From NCBI GenBank assembly GCA_021787845.1, contig JAJYLH010000010.1:1-64000 (forward strand): DNA of 64,000 bases, given 5' to 3'. Positions 20,042-28,555 of the stretch are shown here, piece by piece; position 1 is the stretch's first letter; each line of letters starts with the position of its first letter. The position numbers and the translations under genes are program-made. Under the pieces are notes generated by a model. That model was not told the DNA's origin. It searched no databases and saw only the letters and a program-made list of their open reading frames with translations. Origin of the DNA: Myxococcales bacterium. Its GTDB lineage: Bacteria > Myxococcota > Myxococcia > Myxococcales > JAJYLH01.

Positions 20042-21883
20042 CTAGGCGGCTTCGCCGCCGTACATGCCGTCCAGCGCCTCGCGATACTTCTCGTTGCAGA
20101 ACTTGCGCTTGACCTTGAGCGTCGGGGTCAACTCGCCGGTCTCCTGCGAGAAGTCGCGCGGCAGGACCTTGAACTTCTTGATCGTCTCGTAGCTCGGGAG
20201 CGTCTTGTTGAGATCGTCCAGCGCCGCCTGCACCTCGGCGCGGATTTCCGGCTTCTGCGAGAGGTCGGCGTAGTCGGTGAACGAGACCGCCTTCTCCTGC
20301 GCGACCGCCTTCGCCCGCTCCTCGGTCACCGTCACCAGCGCCACCAGGTACTTGCGCTTGTCGCCGTGCACCATCACCTGGCTGATGATCGGGCTCGACT
20401 TGAGCGCGTTCTCGAGGTTCTGCGGCGCCACGTTCTTCCCGCCGGCGGTGACGATGATGTCCTTCTTGCGGTCGGTGATCTTGAGGTGGCCGTCGCCGTC
20501 GATCTCGCCGATGTCGCCCGTCGCGAACCAGCCGTCGTCGAGCAGCACCTCTTTCGAGGCCTCGGGGCTCTTCCAGTAGCCCTTCATCACGCCGCGACCG
20601 CGGATGAGGATTTCCCCGTCGGGCGCGATCTTCAGCTCGGTCCCGGGCACCGGCGGACCGACCGTGCCGAGCTTGTTCTGGTGCGGCCGGTTGACGCAGG
20701 TCGCGGCACAGGTCTCGGTCAGCCCGAACCCCTCGAGAATCTGGATCCCGACCAGGTCGAAGAACCGCGCGATCTTCCTGGAGAGCGGCGCCCCTCCCGA
20801 GACGAAGAAGCGCAGCCGCCCCCCGAAGCGGGCGTCGAGCTTCTCCTTGATTTTCGGGAGCACCAGCTTCTTCCCGACCGTCAGCTTGAGCGAGCCGTAG
20901 CTCTTCCCCTCATCCTGCGCCAGCGCGTACTTCTCGAACTCCGAGAGCGTCATCCGGAAGAGGCGGCCCTTCAGCCCAGGGGTACCGCTCCCGTCCGTCA
21001 CGACCTTGTTGAACGCTTTCTCGAACACCCGCGGCACCGCGCACATGAAGGTCGGGCGCGTCTCCCCCATGTTGTCCATCAGCTTTTCCAGGCTTTCGGC
21101 GAAGGCCATCACGTGGCCGAGCTTGAGCCAGACACCCTTCAACACCTGCGCGAACGAGTGCGCGAGCGGCAGGAAGAGGAGCTGCACGTCGGTCGCCCGG
21201 ATGATCTCGGTGGACGCTACCGCTTCCGCTTCGTAGACGAACGCGTCGTGGGCGAGAACGACCCCCTTGGGCCTCCCCGTGGTGCCCGAGGTGTAGATGA
21301 TGGTCGAGACGTCGTCCTTGGTCAGTGCCCGGATACGCTCGTCCAACAGCGACGGATGCGCCTTGGCGAAGTCGTCGCCGTCCGGGTAGAGGCTCTCCAG
21401 CGAGCGGATGAAGCCAGAAGCGCCGTCGCTCACCTCGCCGGTGTACTGCACCACCATCTTCAGGTTCGGCAGCTCCCCTCGCACTTTCAGGAACTTCGCC
21501 GCTTGCGCCGCGGTGTCGACCAGGACGAACGACGCGCCGGAATTCTCGACGATGTACTGGCACTCGTCCGGCAAGTTCGACTGGTAGATGGGCACCGTCG
21601 CCGCGCCGACCGCCTGGATGCCGAGGTCGCAGAACACCCATTCGACGTGGGTGTCGCCCATCAGGCAGACGCGGTCGTCCTTCTCGACGCCCAGCGCCAA
21701 GAGCGCGTGCGCGACCCGCCGGGCGCGGTCGGACAGCTCGGTCCAGGTGAGCTCTTTCCAGGCGCCGCCTTCCTTGTATCGAGCCGCCGGCGCGTCCGGT
21801 GTCGCCTGCACCCGCGCGGCGAACATCCCGACCAGCGTCGTCGCTTCCTGTGCCCGCGCTTCCAGCTCTTCCTTCGCAATCAT
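20042..21883 (-). CDS. Long-chain fatty acyl-CoA synthetase
   Basis: About 613 residues of the adenylate-forming family. It activates fatty acids with ATP and joins them to coenzyme A at the inner membrane. The AMP-binding P-loop reads IIYTSGTTGRPKGV, the A5-type motif is EGFGLTETCA, and the later motifs are DGWFATGDIGEIDGDGHL and DRKKDIIVTAGGKNVAP. The C-terminal lysine lies in GELTPTLKVKRK. I choose ATG 21883, which has GGGAG at good spacing, over a GTG 12 bp upstream. An 18-bp palindrome directly upstream suggests repression. A FadJ-type gene at the right end of the window could act in the same pathway. Confidence 0.93.
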   Translation of the reverse strand: MIAKEELEARAQEATTLVGMFAARVQATPDAPAARYKEGGAWKELTWTELSDRARRVAHALLALGVEKDDRVCLMGDTHVEWVFCDLGIQAVGAATVPIYQSNLPDECQYIVENSGASFVLVDTAAQAAKFLKVRGELPNLKMVVQYTGEVSDGASGFIRSLESLYPDGDDFAKAHPSLLDERIRALTKDDVSTIIYTSGTTGRPKGVVLAHDAFVYEAEAVASTEIIRATDVQLLFLPLAHSFAQVLKGVWLKLGHVMAFAESLEKLMDNMGETRPTFMCAVPRVFEKAFNKVVTDGSGTPGLKGRLFRMTLSEFEKYALAQDEGKSYGSLKLTVGKKLVLPKIKEKLDARFGGRLRFFVSGGAPLSRKIARFFDLVGIQILEGFGLTETCAATCVNRPHQNKLGTVGPPVPGTELKIAPDGEILIRGRGVMKGYWKSPEASKEVLLDDGWFATGDIGEIDGDGHLKITDRKKDIIVTAGGKNVAPQNLENALKSSPIISQVMVHGDKRKYLVALVTVTEERAKAVAQEKAVSFTDYADLSQKPEIRAEVQAALDDLNKTLPSYETIKKFKVLPRDFSQETGELTPTLKVKRKFCNEKYREALDGMYGGEAA

Positions 21884-21897
21884 CGATGCTCCCACGC

Positions 21898-21915
21898 GAA
21901 TCAGAGGTCTGATTC
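21898..21915. promoter_or_regulatory. Operator-like palindrome before the acyl-CoA synthetase
   Basis: GAATCAGAGGTCTGATTC has perfect 8-bp arms around a 2-bp centre and ends 15 bp upstream of the ATG. It is AT-rich against its surroundings. Its size and symmetry fit a site for a TetR- or GntR-type regulator such as those controlling fatty-acid genes, but no regulator gene is in the window. Confidence 0.55.
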
Positions 21916-22017
21916 ACCGCTCGCGTGCCGTTCGGCCCCGGTCGGCGGCAACGCCTCGCGACGCAGCCCGGCAGCGGATCCAACCAGGGCCAGCGCTGCC
22001 GGGAGCCGAAACCGCTC

Positions 22018-22836
22018 CTACAGCTTCCAGCCCAGCCGGGCGATCGACGCGCGGGCGTACTGCTGCGCGCGCAGCTCCTCGGGCAGGTCATACTGGCCCA
22101 GCTTCGCCGCGAGCACTTCCTGGTACAGCCGCTTCGCCTCGGCCTCGTCGCCGTGGTCGTCGCGCTTGGCGAGCGTGTCGGCGAGATAGACCTTGGCGCG
22201 CAGGTCGTCCGGGAAGAGCGCAATCGCCTTGCGCAGGTACTTGGCCGACTGGTCGAGGTCCCTCTTGGGCCACGGCAGCTCGTACTTCTCCCGGCCGAGC
22301 GCGTTCCAAACGCCCGCGTTGTCCAGCGTCGGATCGAGCTTCGTCACCTCGACCAGCGGGTCGTGGAACTTCGACTCCAGCCCCTGCCACAGCGCGGTGA
22401 CGATGCTGACCGCGTGGGCGTACTCGCCGATGCACAGGCTCGTCCAATAGAGCGCTTCCGGGTTCTTCGGCGCGACCTTCTTCGCCCGCTCGCCCGCCTC
22501 GCGTCCCTCGATGGCGAGCTTCTCTTTCCGGTCCTTGTTCGTCGTGCTCTCCGCCGCCCACCAAAGAGCGCGCGCCAGCCGCCAGCCGACGTCGACCGAG
22601 TCCGGATGGGCCTTGTCGAGCGGGCGCAAGAGGTTGATGGCCGCCTGGATGTTCCCCGGCTGGTTGCGGGTCTGGTAGAGCGCATCCGCTTTCTGGCAGC
22701 CCTGCTTCACATCGGCAGGGGCGCTGGCCGGCGGCGGCGGTGCTACCCAGGCGCCAGACGCCAGGGCCTGGCTCGACGAGGCGATCATCAAGGCGAACGC
22801 GAGGGCGAGGCCCGAGCGGGCGAGCGTCTTCGGCAT
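22018..22836 (-). CDS. Secreted helical repeat protein, TAtT (TRAP-associated)-like
   Basis: About 272 residues. A signal peptide (ALAFALMIASSSQALA) precedes helix-turn-helix repeats of the TPR kind. The pattern ALYWTSLCIGEYAHAVS, ALGREKYELPWPKRDL and YLRKAIALFPDDLRAKVYLADTL resembles the T-component family linked to TRAP transporters (the LPWP stretch and following A..L.P are characteristic). No TRAP permease is nearby, so the partner is unknown. It begins at ATG 22836 with GGAG upstream and ends 135 bp before the acyl-CoA synthetase gene. Confidence 0.7.
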   Translation of the reverse strand: MPKTLARSGLALAFALMIASSSQALASGAWVAPPPPASAPADVKQGCQKADALYQTRNQPGNIQAAINLLRPLDKAHPDSVDVGWRLARALWWAAESTTNKDRKEKLAIEGREAGERAKKVAPKNPEALYWTSLCIGEYAHAVSIVTALWQGLESKFHDPLVEVTKLDPTLDNAGVWNALGREKYELPWPKRDLDQSAKYLRKAIALFPDDLRAKVYLADTLAKRDDHGDEAEAKRLYQEVLAAKLGQYDLPEELRAQQYARASIARLGWKL

Positions 22837-22943
22837 GGCTTGGCTCCGAGAGAAGGAAACGGGCGGCCCCGACGTAGCAGGTCCCTGCCCGTCTGGCAAG
22901 GCTGAGCGCGAGCAGACCGGCCTCGCTAGGATGCGCGCTGCCG

Positions 22944-23810
22944 ATGGTGCCGCGGTCCCGCAAGCTCCTCTTCATCGCCCTGTGCGCTCAGTGGGCGTGC
23001 GCGCTGATTCCCGTCGCCCCGACCTTGCCCGACGAGCGCGTGGTCCAGGCCGGCGGCGAGCGCTTCGTCGTCCGGTTTCAGGAGGTCGACCGGAAGACCG
23101 CGCTCGGGGTCGCCCACTCGCTCGAAATCGCCGAGCCGCGCGTCACCCGGTGGGGACGGTTTACGGCACCGGTCTCGATCCTCGTCCGCCCGACCCACGA
23201 CGCGCTCGAGCACGCCGTCCATCGCCTCGACTATCCCTGGCTGCGCGCGTGGGCCCGCTACGACAGCATCGACCTGCAGAGCCCCCGCACCTGGAGCTAC
23301 CTGGGCTCGGTCGACGCCCAGGTCACCGAGCTGTTGACGCACGAGGTCACCCACTGCCTGATGTACCAGCTCTCCGGCACCGCTTCTGATTGGATGTACA
23401 AGCGGATTCCGCTCTGGTTCCGCGAGGGGATGGCCTCGGTCACCGCCCACCAGGGCTACCGGCGGCCGACCGACGAGGAACTCTGGCGCTACCTGCGCGA
23501 GAACCCCGGCAAGGACCCGATTCGCGACGCGGACGCGCTCTACCAGACCGAGGACGACATCGTCTACGGCGCCGCCCACCGGGCGTTCGCCTTCCTCGAC
23601 GAGCGCTACGGCGACGGTGCCATTCGCGACCTACTCTCGCGGATGCGCGCGGGCGCGGACTTCGACGCCGCCTTCCACGCGAGCATCGGTATCACTGCTA
23701 GCGCCTTCGTCGACGACTTCATGAACTACATCCGCTGGCAAGGCTGGCGCGGGAAGAAGGCAGCTCAGCCGGAACGCGGGCAGCCGCCCGCCGTCGGCGC
23801 TGGCGAGTAG
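22944..23810 (+). CDS. Secreted gluzincin-type zinc metallopeptidase-like protein
   Basis: About 288 residues with an N-terminal hydrophobic export segment (LLFIALCAQWACAL). The zinc site is complete: H133-E-V-T-H137 and E161 in WFREGMA, the HExxH...E plan of gluzincins (MA clan). The region after it is helical (AAHRAFAFLDERYGD, DLLSRMRAGADFDAAF), as in peptidase-MA-like proteins. The cysteine in the export segment is not in a clear lipobox. The ribosome site is weak. Substrate unknown. It is divergent from the TAtT-like gene. Confidence 0.78.
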   Translation: MVPRSRKLLFIALCAQWACALIPVAPTLPDERVVQAGGERFVVRFQEVDRKTALGVAHSLEIAEPRVTRWGRFTAPVSILVRPTHDALEHAVHRLDYPWLRAWARYDSIDLQSPRTWSYLGSVDAQVTELLTHEVTHCLMYQLSGTASDWMYKRIPLWFREGMASVTAHQGYRRPTDEELWRYLRENPGKDPIRDADALYQTEDDIVYGAAHRAFAFLDERYGDGAIRDLLSRMRAGADFDAAFHASIGITASAFVDDFMNYIRWQGWRGKKAAQPERGQPPAVGAGE

Positions 23811-24031
23811 TCGATTCCCCGATGCCAGCGGGACCGAAGCCGCTCACCTCAGCGCCATCTCGAAGCGCAGCCGAAGGGCGGTCGAGGAGCGGCTCGGATA
23901 AGCCAGCGCTCACGCCGTGGCTTCAGGCTCCACGCGCTTGAAAAGCTTGCGGCCCGCCCGCCCGGCGCGCAGATTCGCGCGGCGCTCACCCGCGGATCGC
24001 CGATCCGCCGAGCGCCGCAGGGAGGCTGCCG

Positions 24032-25672
24032 ATGGCTGGCCGTCGTTCGTCCATTCAGGCGCGCCGCTCGGGTTCGCCCGAGGCCAAACGTTCGCCCGCC
24101 CGGGTGAAGGCGAAGAGCGCCAACGCTCCGGCGCGTGGCAGGCCGAAGGCACGCACGGCGGGGAAGGGCGGTCGATCCGCCGCAGCGGCACCCCGAAGGC
24201 CCTCCGGGAAGGCGACACCGCTTCTGGCACCCACGACGCCGCTCGCGCTCGCCCAGCCTCGGGTGCCCGCCCGCATCCTCTCGCTGCCGGAAGTGGAGAG
24301 GTTGCTCTCGCTCGCGATGTCCCAGGGCGGCGACTTCGCCGAGGTCTACGCCGAGCGCACGGTGGTGACCGCCTTGAGCCTCGACGAGGGGCGAATCCGC
24401 TCCGGGCAAGCATCCGAGACGACGGGCGTCGGCATCCGGGTGGTCAAGGGCGTCCAGGTCGGCTACGCGTATTCTGACGACCTGGACGGCGAGGCGCTCT
24501 CGCGGACGGCCCGGACCGCGGCCCAAATCGCGCAAGGCCACGGGGAACCGCCCCCGGTCAAAGTCTCCCGCACCCCTGCCCCCGAGCACTACCGCATCGC
24601 CCGGGCTCCGAGCGACGTGCCGCTCTCCGAGAAGGCTTCCCTCCTCCATCGCGCCGACGCGGCCGCCCGCGCGTTCGACCCGCGGGTGCGCCAGGTGATG
24701 GGCGCCTGGGCCGACTCGACGAAGAGCATCCTCGTCGCGAACACCCTCGGCCACTACGCGCAAGACCTCCAGGATCTGTGCCGACTGCACGTCTCCGTCG
24801 TCGCCATCTCGCCCGCGGGCGAGCGGCGCACCGGCTTCTTCGGCGGCGGCGGCCGGGTGCCGTTCGGCCATTTCCAGTCGTTCTCGCCCGAGGCGGTCGC
24901 CCGCGAAGCCGCCCGCCAGGCCATCGCGATGATCGGCGCGGTCGACGCGCCCGCCGGCCCGCAGACTGTCGTCCTCGCGCCGGGCTGGAGCGGTATCCTC
25001 CTCCATGAAGCCGTCGGACACGGGCTCGAGGCGGACTTCATCCGCAAGAAGACCAGCCTCTTCGCGGGCAAGCTCGGCGCGCGCGTCGCGAGCGACCTGG
25101 TGACGGTCCTGGATGACGGCACCGTTTCCGGCGGGCGCGGCTCGCTCAACGTCGACGACGAGGGCCACCCCGGCGAACGCAAGGCGCTGATCGAGAACGG
25201 CATCCTCACGGGCTACCTCTACGACGGCCTGAACGCGAAGCTGATGTCGGCCCACTCCACCGGTTCCGGCCGGCGGGAGAGCTTCCGCCATGCGCCGATG
25301 CCGCGGATGACCAATACCTTCCTCGCGGCGGGCGAGTCGGACCCGGAGGAGATCGTCCGGTCGGTGAAGACGGGCCTCTACGCGGCGCACTTCGGGGGCG
25401 GCCAGGTCGACATCACCAACGGCAACTTCGTCTTCGAGGTCAACGAGGCCTACCTCATCGAGGACGGAAAGCGCACCCGCCCAGTGAAAGGGGCGACGCT
25501 CATCGGCACCGGTCCCGTGGCCCTCCAGAGGATCTCGATGGTCGGGAACGACCCCCAGCACGATCCTGGCCTCGGCACCTGCGGAAAGAACGGCCAGAGC
25601 GTGCCGGTCGGCGTCGGCCTGCCCACCGTGCGCATCGACGAGGTGACCGTCGGCGGCACCCAGGTCGGCTGA
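24032..25672 (+). CDS. tldD: TldD-type metalloprotease with a long basic N-terminal tail
   Basis: About 546 residues. TldD normally pairs with PmbA/TldE to form a protease that trims modified peptides and unfolded chains. The zinc motif is H325-E-A-V-G-H-G-L-E; other conserved parts are GIRVVKG, SLNVDDEGHPGERK and TNTFLAAGESD. The first ~75 residues are an Arg/Ala/Ser/Pro-rich, probably disordered tail absent from the usual ~480-residue enzyme. The ATG at 24032 has GGGAGG upstream; no later start fits as well. No pmbA partner is next to it. Confidence 0.92.
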   Translation: MAGRRSSIQARRSGSPEAKRSPARVKAKSANAPARGRPKARTAGKGGRSAAAAPRRPSGKATPLLAPTTPLALAQPRVPARILSLPEVERLLSLAMSQGGDFAEVYAERTVVTALSLDEGRIRSGQASETTGVGIRVVKGVQVGYAYSDDLDGEALSRTARTAAQIAQGHGEPPPVKVSRTPAPEHYRIARAPSDVPLSEKASLLHRADAAARAFDPRVRQVMGAWADSTKSILVANTLGHYAQDLQDLCRLHVSVVAISPAGERRTGFFGGGGRVPFGHFQSFSPEAVAREAARQAIAMIGAVDAPAGPQTVVLAPGWSGILLHEAVGHGLEADFIRKKTSLFAGKLGARVASDLVTVLDDGTVSGGRGSLNVDDEGHPGERKALIENGILTGYLYDGLNAKLMSAHSTGSGRRESFRHAPMPRMTNTFLAAGESDPEEIVRSVKTGLYAAHFGGGQVDITNGNFVFEVNEAYLIEDGKRTRPVKGATLIGTGPVALQRISMVGNDPQHDPGLGTCGKNGQSVPVGVGLPTVRIDEVTVGGTQVG

Positions 25673-25790
25673 CTTCGCCCGTCGAGCACCTCACGATTGC
25701 CCTGCCAGAACGACGGCGCCGAATCCTTCGGCGCGTTGCCACGCTCTAAGTGAGGCGAGCGCGGCGACAAGGCGCCGCAGGAGGATCTCG

Positions 25791-26186
25791 ATGGAAGCAG
25801 CGCCGGCCACCAAGCCGCTGACGATCACGGAAGACAACTTCGAACAGTTCGTCACCCAGGACGGCATCGCGGTCATCGACTGGTGGGCGCCCTGGTGCGC
25901 GCCGTGCCGGATGTTCGCGCCGGTGCTGGACAAGGCGGCGGTCAACCACCCGCAGATGCGCTTCGGGAAGGTGAACACCGACGAGCAGCGCTCGCTCAGC
26001 GCGGCCTTCGACATCCAGTCGATTCCGACGCTGATGATCTTCCGCGATCACATCCTGCTCTTCTCCCAACCGGGAGCGCTGCCGGCTAGCGCCTTCGAGG
26101 ACCTGCTCTCGCAGGTGCAGAAGCTCGACATGGACGAGGTGCGCCGGAAGGTCGCCGAGAAGCAGCAGGACAAGGCCAGCGCCTGA
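25791..26186 (+). CDS. Thioredoxin
   Basis: About 131 residues. A standard thioredoxin fold with the redox site W35-C-A-P-C39, in place of the usual WCGPC, and the cis-proline in IQSIPTLMIF. It reduces disulphides in the cytoplasm; there is no signal peptide. A short charged helix (DEVRRKVAEKQQDKA) extends the C-terminus. AGGAGG sits close to the ATG, so expression may be high. It lies between tldD and an oxidoreductase gene on the same strand. Confidence 0.93.
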   Translation: MEAAPATKPLTITEDNFEQFVTQDGIAVIDWWAPWCAPCRMFAPVLDKAAVNHPQMRFGKVNTDEQRSLSAAFDIQSIPTLMIFRDHILLFSQPGALPASAFEDLLSQVQKLDMDEVRRKVAEKQQDKASA

Positions 26187-26241
26187 ACGACCCTGCTCGC
26201 CGGTTGACCGCGCGGCGCCTTTCCGAATAGAGCCTGGGCCG

Positions 26242-27318
26242 ATGAGCCAGGTGGTGGTCGTCGGGGGGGGCGTCGCGGGGCTGTCGGTCGCGTCGGCGCT
26301 CGCGCGCAGGGGAAGAGCGGTCCTGCTCTACGAGCGCGAGACGCAGCTCGGCGCGGGCTCGAGCGCGAAGAGCGCCGCGATCTTCCGGCTCGCCGTCGAA
26401 GAACCGGTCAACGTCCAGCTCGCGCTGCGCGGGCGGGAAATCGGCCGCCGCCTTTCGCCGGAAGGTACCATTCGCGCGCTCGGCGGCTTCTATCCATGCG
26501 CCGCCGACGACGAGCGGCAGCGCATCCTCGAAGCAGCAGCATTCACCGGCGTGCGTGAGGCACGCCCAGACGAGCTTCCGGCGCCGCTCGGGCACCGCGA
26601 TCGACCGGCGCTGTTCTCTCCCCAGGATGGCGCCATCGACGTCCACACGCTCATCCACGGGCTGGCGCGGGAAGCGCGATTGGCGGGAGCGAAGCTACTG
26701 ACCGGCACCGCTGCGGAGGCATTGGACTATTCCGCCGGTCGGGTCGCCGGGGTGCGGGTCGCCTCGGAAGTCGTGCCCGCCGAGGTGGTGGTCGACGCGA
26801 CCGGCGCCTGGAGCCCGGACTTCGCGCCGACCGACGTCGGCATCCGGCCGCATCGCCGCCACCTCTTCGTCCTCGACACGCCCCACGCCAGCGCTTTCGC
26901 CCAGGTCGTCTGGGATCTCTCGACTCACCTCTATCTGCGCCCGGAATCGGGCGGCCTCCTCGTCAGCCCCTGCGACGAAGAGCCGATGCCAGCGACCGAC
27001 CACGTGCCGACCAGCAGCGAAGCCGGTTCCCTCCTCTTCCAGAAGCTCGCCACCTGGGCGCCCGCGCTCCAGGACGCGCGCGTGCGCACGGTCTGGGCCG
27101 GCCTCCGACCGCTCACCGCCGACCATCGTTTCGTCGTCGGGTTCGATCCGCGCGTGCCGGGCCTCTTCCGCCTCGGGGGGTTCGGCGGCCACGGGATGAC
27201 GGCCGGCGCCGCTGCCGGTGAGCTCGCCGCCGCGATGCTCTGCGGCGAGAGTCCGCCCGAAGCACGCGAGCTCGACCCCGCGCGGTTCGCCCGCGTCCCG
27301 TCCTCATGCGCGCCCTGA
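26242..27318 (+). CDS. FAD-dependent oxidoreductase of the DAO/glycine-oxidase family
   Basis: About 358 residues. The N-terminal dinucleotide fold reads VVVVGGGVAGLSVASAL, with the following acidic residue in LLYERE. A DAO-type substrate domain follows (SSAKSAAIFR, VDATGAWSP), and the FAD-closing C-terminal segment is GLFRLGGFGGHGMTAGAAAGELAA. It probably oxidises an amino acid, amine or similar small molecule. The gene starts 55 bp after thioredoxin and ends 14 bp from the convergent lipid A operon. Confidence 0.82.
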   Translation: MSQVVVVGGGVAGLSVASALARRGRAVLLYERETQLGAGSSAKSAAIFRLAVEEPVNVQLALRGREIGRRLSPEGTIRALGGFYPCAADDERQRILEAAAFTGVREARPDELPAPLGHRDRPALFSPQDGAIDVHTLIHGLAREARLAGAKLLTGTAAEALDYSAGRVAGVRVASEVVPAEVVVDATGAWSPDFAPTDVGIRPHRRHLFVLDTPHASAFAQVVWDLSTHLYLRPESGGLLVSPCDEEPMPATDHVPTSSEAGSLLFQKLATWAPALQDARVRTVWAGLRPLTADHRFVVGFDPRVPGLFRLGGFGGHGMTAGAAAGELAAAMLCGESPPEARELDPARFARVPSSCAP

Positions 27319-27332
27319 CACCCGAGATCGCC

Positions 27333-27629
27333 TCAGCTCTTCGGCGCGGCGCCGCCGGCTGGCTGAACCGTGGTCGCCGCGGCGGATGACTTTCGTCGTC
27401 GGCGCTCGACCAGCACATTGCCGAAGATTGCGAAGAGAAGCGCTCCGCCGACCCCGGAACCGATTTCCCAGTGCACCATCGCTCGCGTTGCCGCGACGAT
27501 CTGTGGAGTGCAGATCTGTCCGCGCATGACGGAGCTGCCCCAAGTGGTAGCGGTGGGAGCCAACCACAGCGAGACCATGAATCCCGCACCGAGGCCGATC
27601 AGGAGCAGTAGAGCGGTCCGTTTGAGCAT
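27333..27629 (-). CDS. Small two-span membrane protein at the end of the lipid A operon
   Basis: About 98 residues. Two hydrophobic segments (ALLLLIGLGAGFMVSLWL and GSGVGGALLFAIFGNVLV) flank a periplasm-sized loop with one cysteine (GQICTP). A basic RRRRK stop-transfer tail follows the second. An excellent ribosome site (AAAGGAGGG) fixes the ATG at 27629; a start 15 bp upstream would put that site inside the gene. It begins 11 bp after the acyltransferase stop, so it is co-transcribed. I do not recognise the family. Confidence 0.75.
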   Translation of the reverse strand: MLKRTALLLLIGLGAGFMVSLWLAPTATTWGSSVMRGQICTPQIVAATRAMVHWEIGSGVGGALLFAIFGNVLVERRRRKSSAAATTVQPAGGAAPKS

Positions 27630-27640
27630 CTGCCCTCCTT

Positions 27641-28555
27641 TCATGCGGAAGCGGTGGTGCTACCCTGTTGCGCTGCCGCCCTGGCCTCGGCCTCGGCCAG
27701 CTTCCATCGCCGGTGGACCCAGAACCATTCGGACGGGTGCTCGCGGACGATGCTTTCCAGGTCGCTCGCGAGCATCTGCGAATGGCGCTGCAGACGTTCG
27801 GCCAGGGTCGGCGCTTCGGGCACCGGGAACGGCCCGCGAAAGTGCACGGTGTAGACGTCGTCGGGGTCGAGCGTCATCCAGCCCGCGTAGACCGGGGCAC
27901 CGCTCCTGAGTGAGAAGAGCGCCGGTGCTGGCGACGTCGCGGCGCGGCGGCCGAAGTACTCGACCGCGACCGCCTTGTCGCTCGCGCGGTGCTGGTCGAT
28001 GATCAGCGCCAGCACATCGCCGCGGGCGAGCACGTCGAGCCCGGCCTCGAAGCTGCCGCTGGCCGGCAGCTCGCCGAAGACCTTCTTGCGCGTGTCGTGC
28101 AGGCGCTGGTTGAGCTTGCCCTTGAGCGTCTTCGTGATCGCGACGAACCGGTAGCCGCGGCGGCCGGTCTCGTAGCCGAGCAGCTCCCAGTTGCCGAGGT
28201 GCCCCATGCAGAACACGATGCCCTGGCCCCCGCGAAGGACGTCATCGATGGGTTCGACGCCATCGAAGCGCACGAGCGAGCGGATCTCGTCGGGCGTCAT
28301 CCGCGGCATCAGCAATACTTCAATCGCCAGTCTCCCAAGCTGACGGTAGCAACCCTTTGCAATGGTGCGACGCTCGCGTTCGCTCTTCTCGGGAAAGGCG
28401 TGCGCGAGGTTCGCGAGCACGATCTTTCGCCGGACGCGCACCAGGTGGAAGACGAAGCTGCCGAGCGCGCGGCCGAAGGCGATCGCGCGGCGCAACCCGA
28501 GGCGGTGGAGGCACCACGAGACCAGGTCGATGAGGAGGAGCACGAGCGTCGTCAT
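27641..28555 (-). CDS. lpxL: Lipid A late acyltransferase (LpxL/HtrB family)
   Basis: About 304 residues. It adds a secondary acyl chain to Kdo-lipid A at the inner membrane. One N-terminal membrane helix (TTLVLLLIDLVSWCL) anchors it. The catalytic H-X4-E motif is HLGNWE in FCMGHLGNWELLG. Other family landmarks are DQHRASDKAVAVEYFGR and HPSEWFWVHRRWK near the end. The start overlaps the lpxK stop by ATGA. Acyl-chain specificity and the LpxL versus LpxM position cannot be told from sequence. Confidence 0.92.
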   Translation of the reverse strand: MTTLVLLLIDLVSWCLHRLGLRRAIAFGRALGSFVFHLVRVRRKIVLANLAHAFPEKSERERRTIAKGCYRQLGRLAIEVLLMPRMTPDEIRSLVRFDGVEPIDDVLRGGQGIVFCMGHLGNWELLGYETGRRGYRFVAITKTLKGKLNQRLHDTRKKVFGELPASGSFEAGLDVLARGDVLALIIDQHRASDKAVAVEYFGRRAATSPAPALFSLRSGAPVYAGWMTLDPDDVYTVHFRGPFPVPEAPTLAERLQRHSQMLASDLESIVREHPSEWFWVHRRWKLAEAEARAAAQQGSTTASA

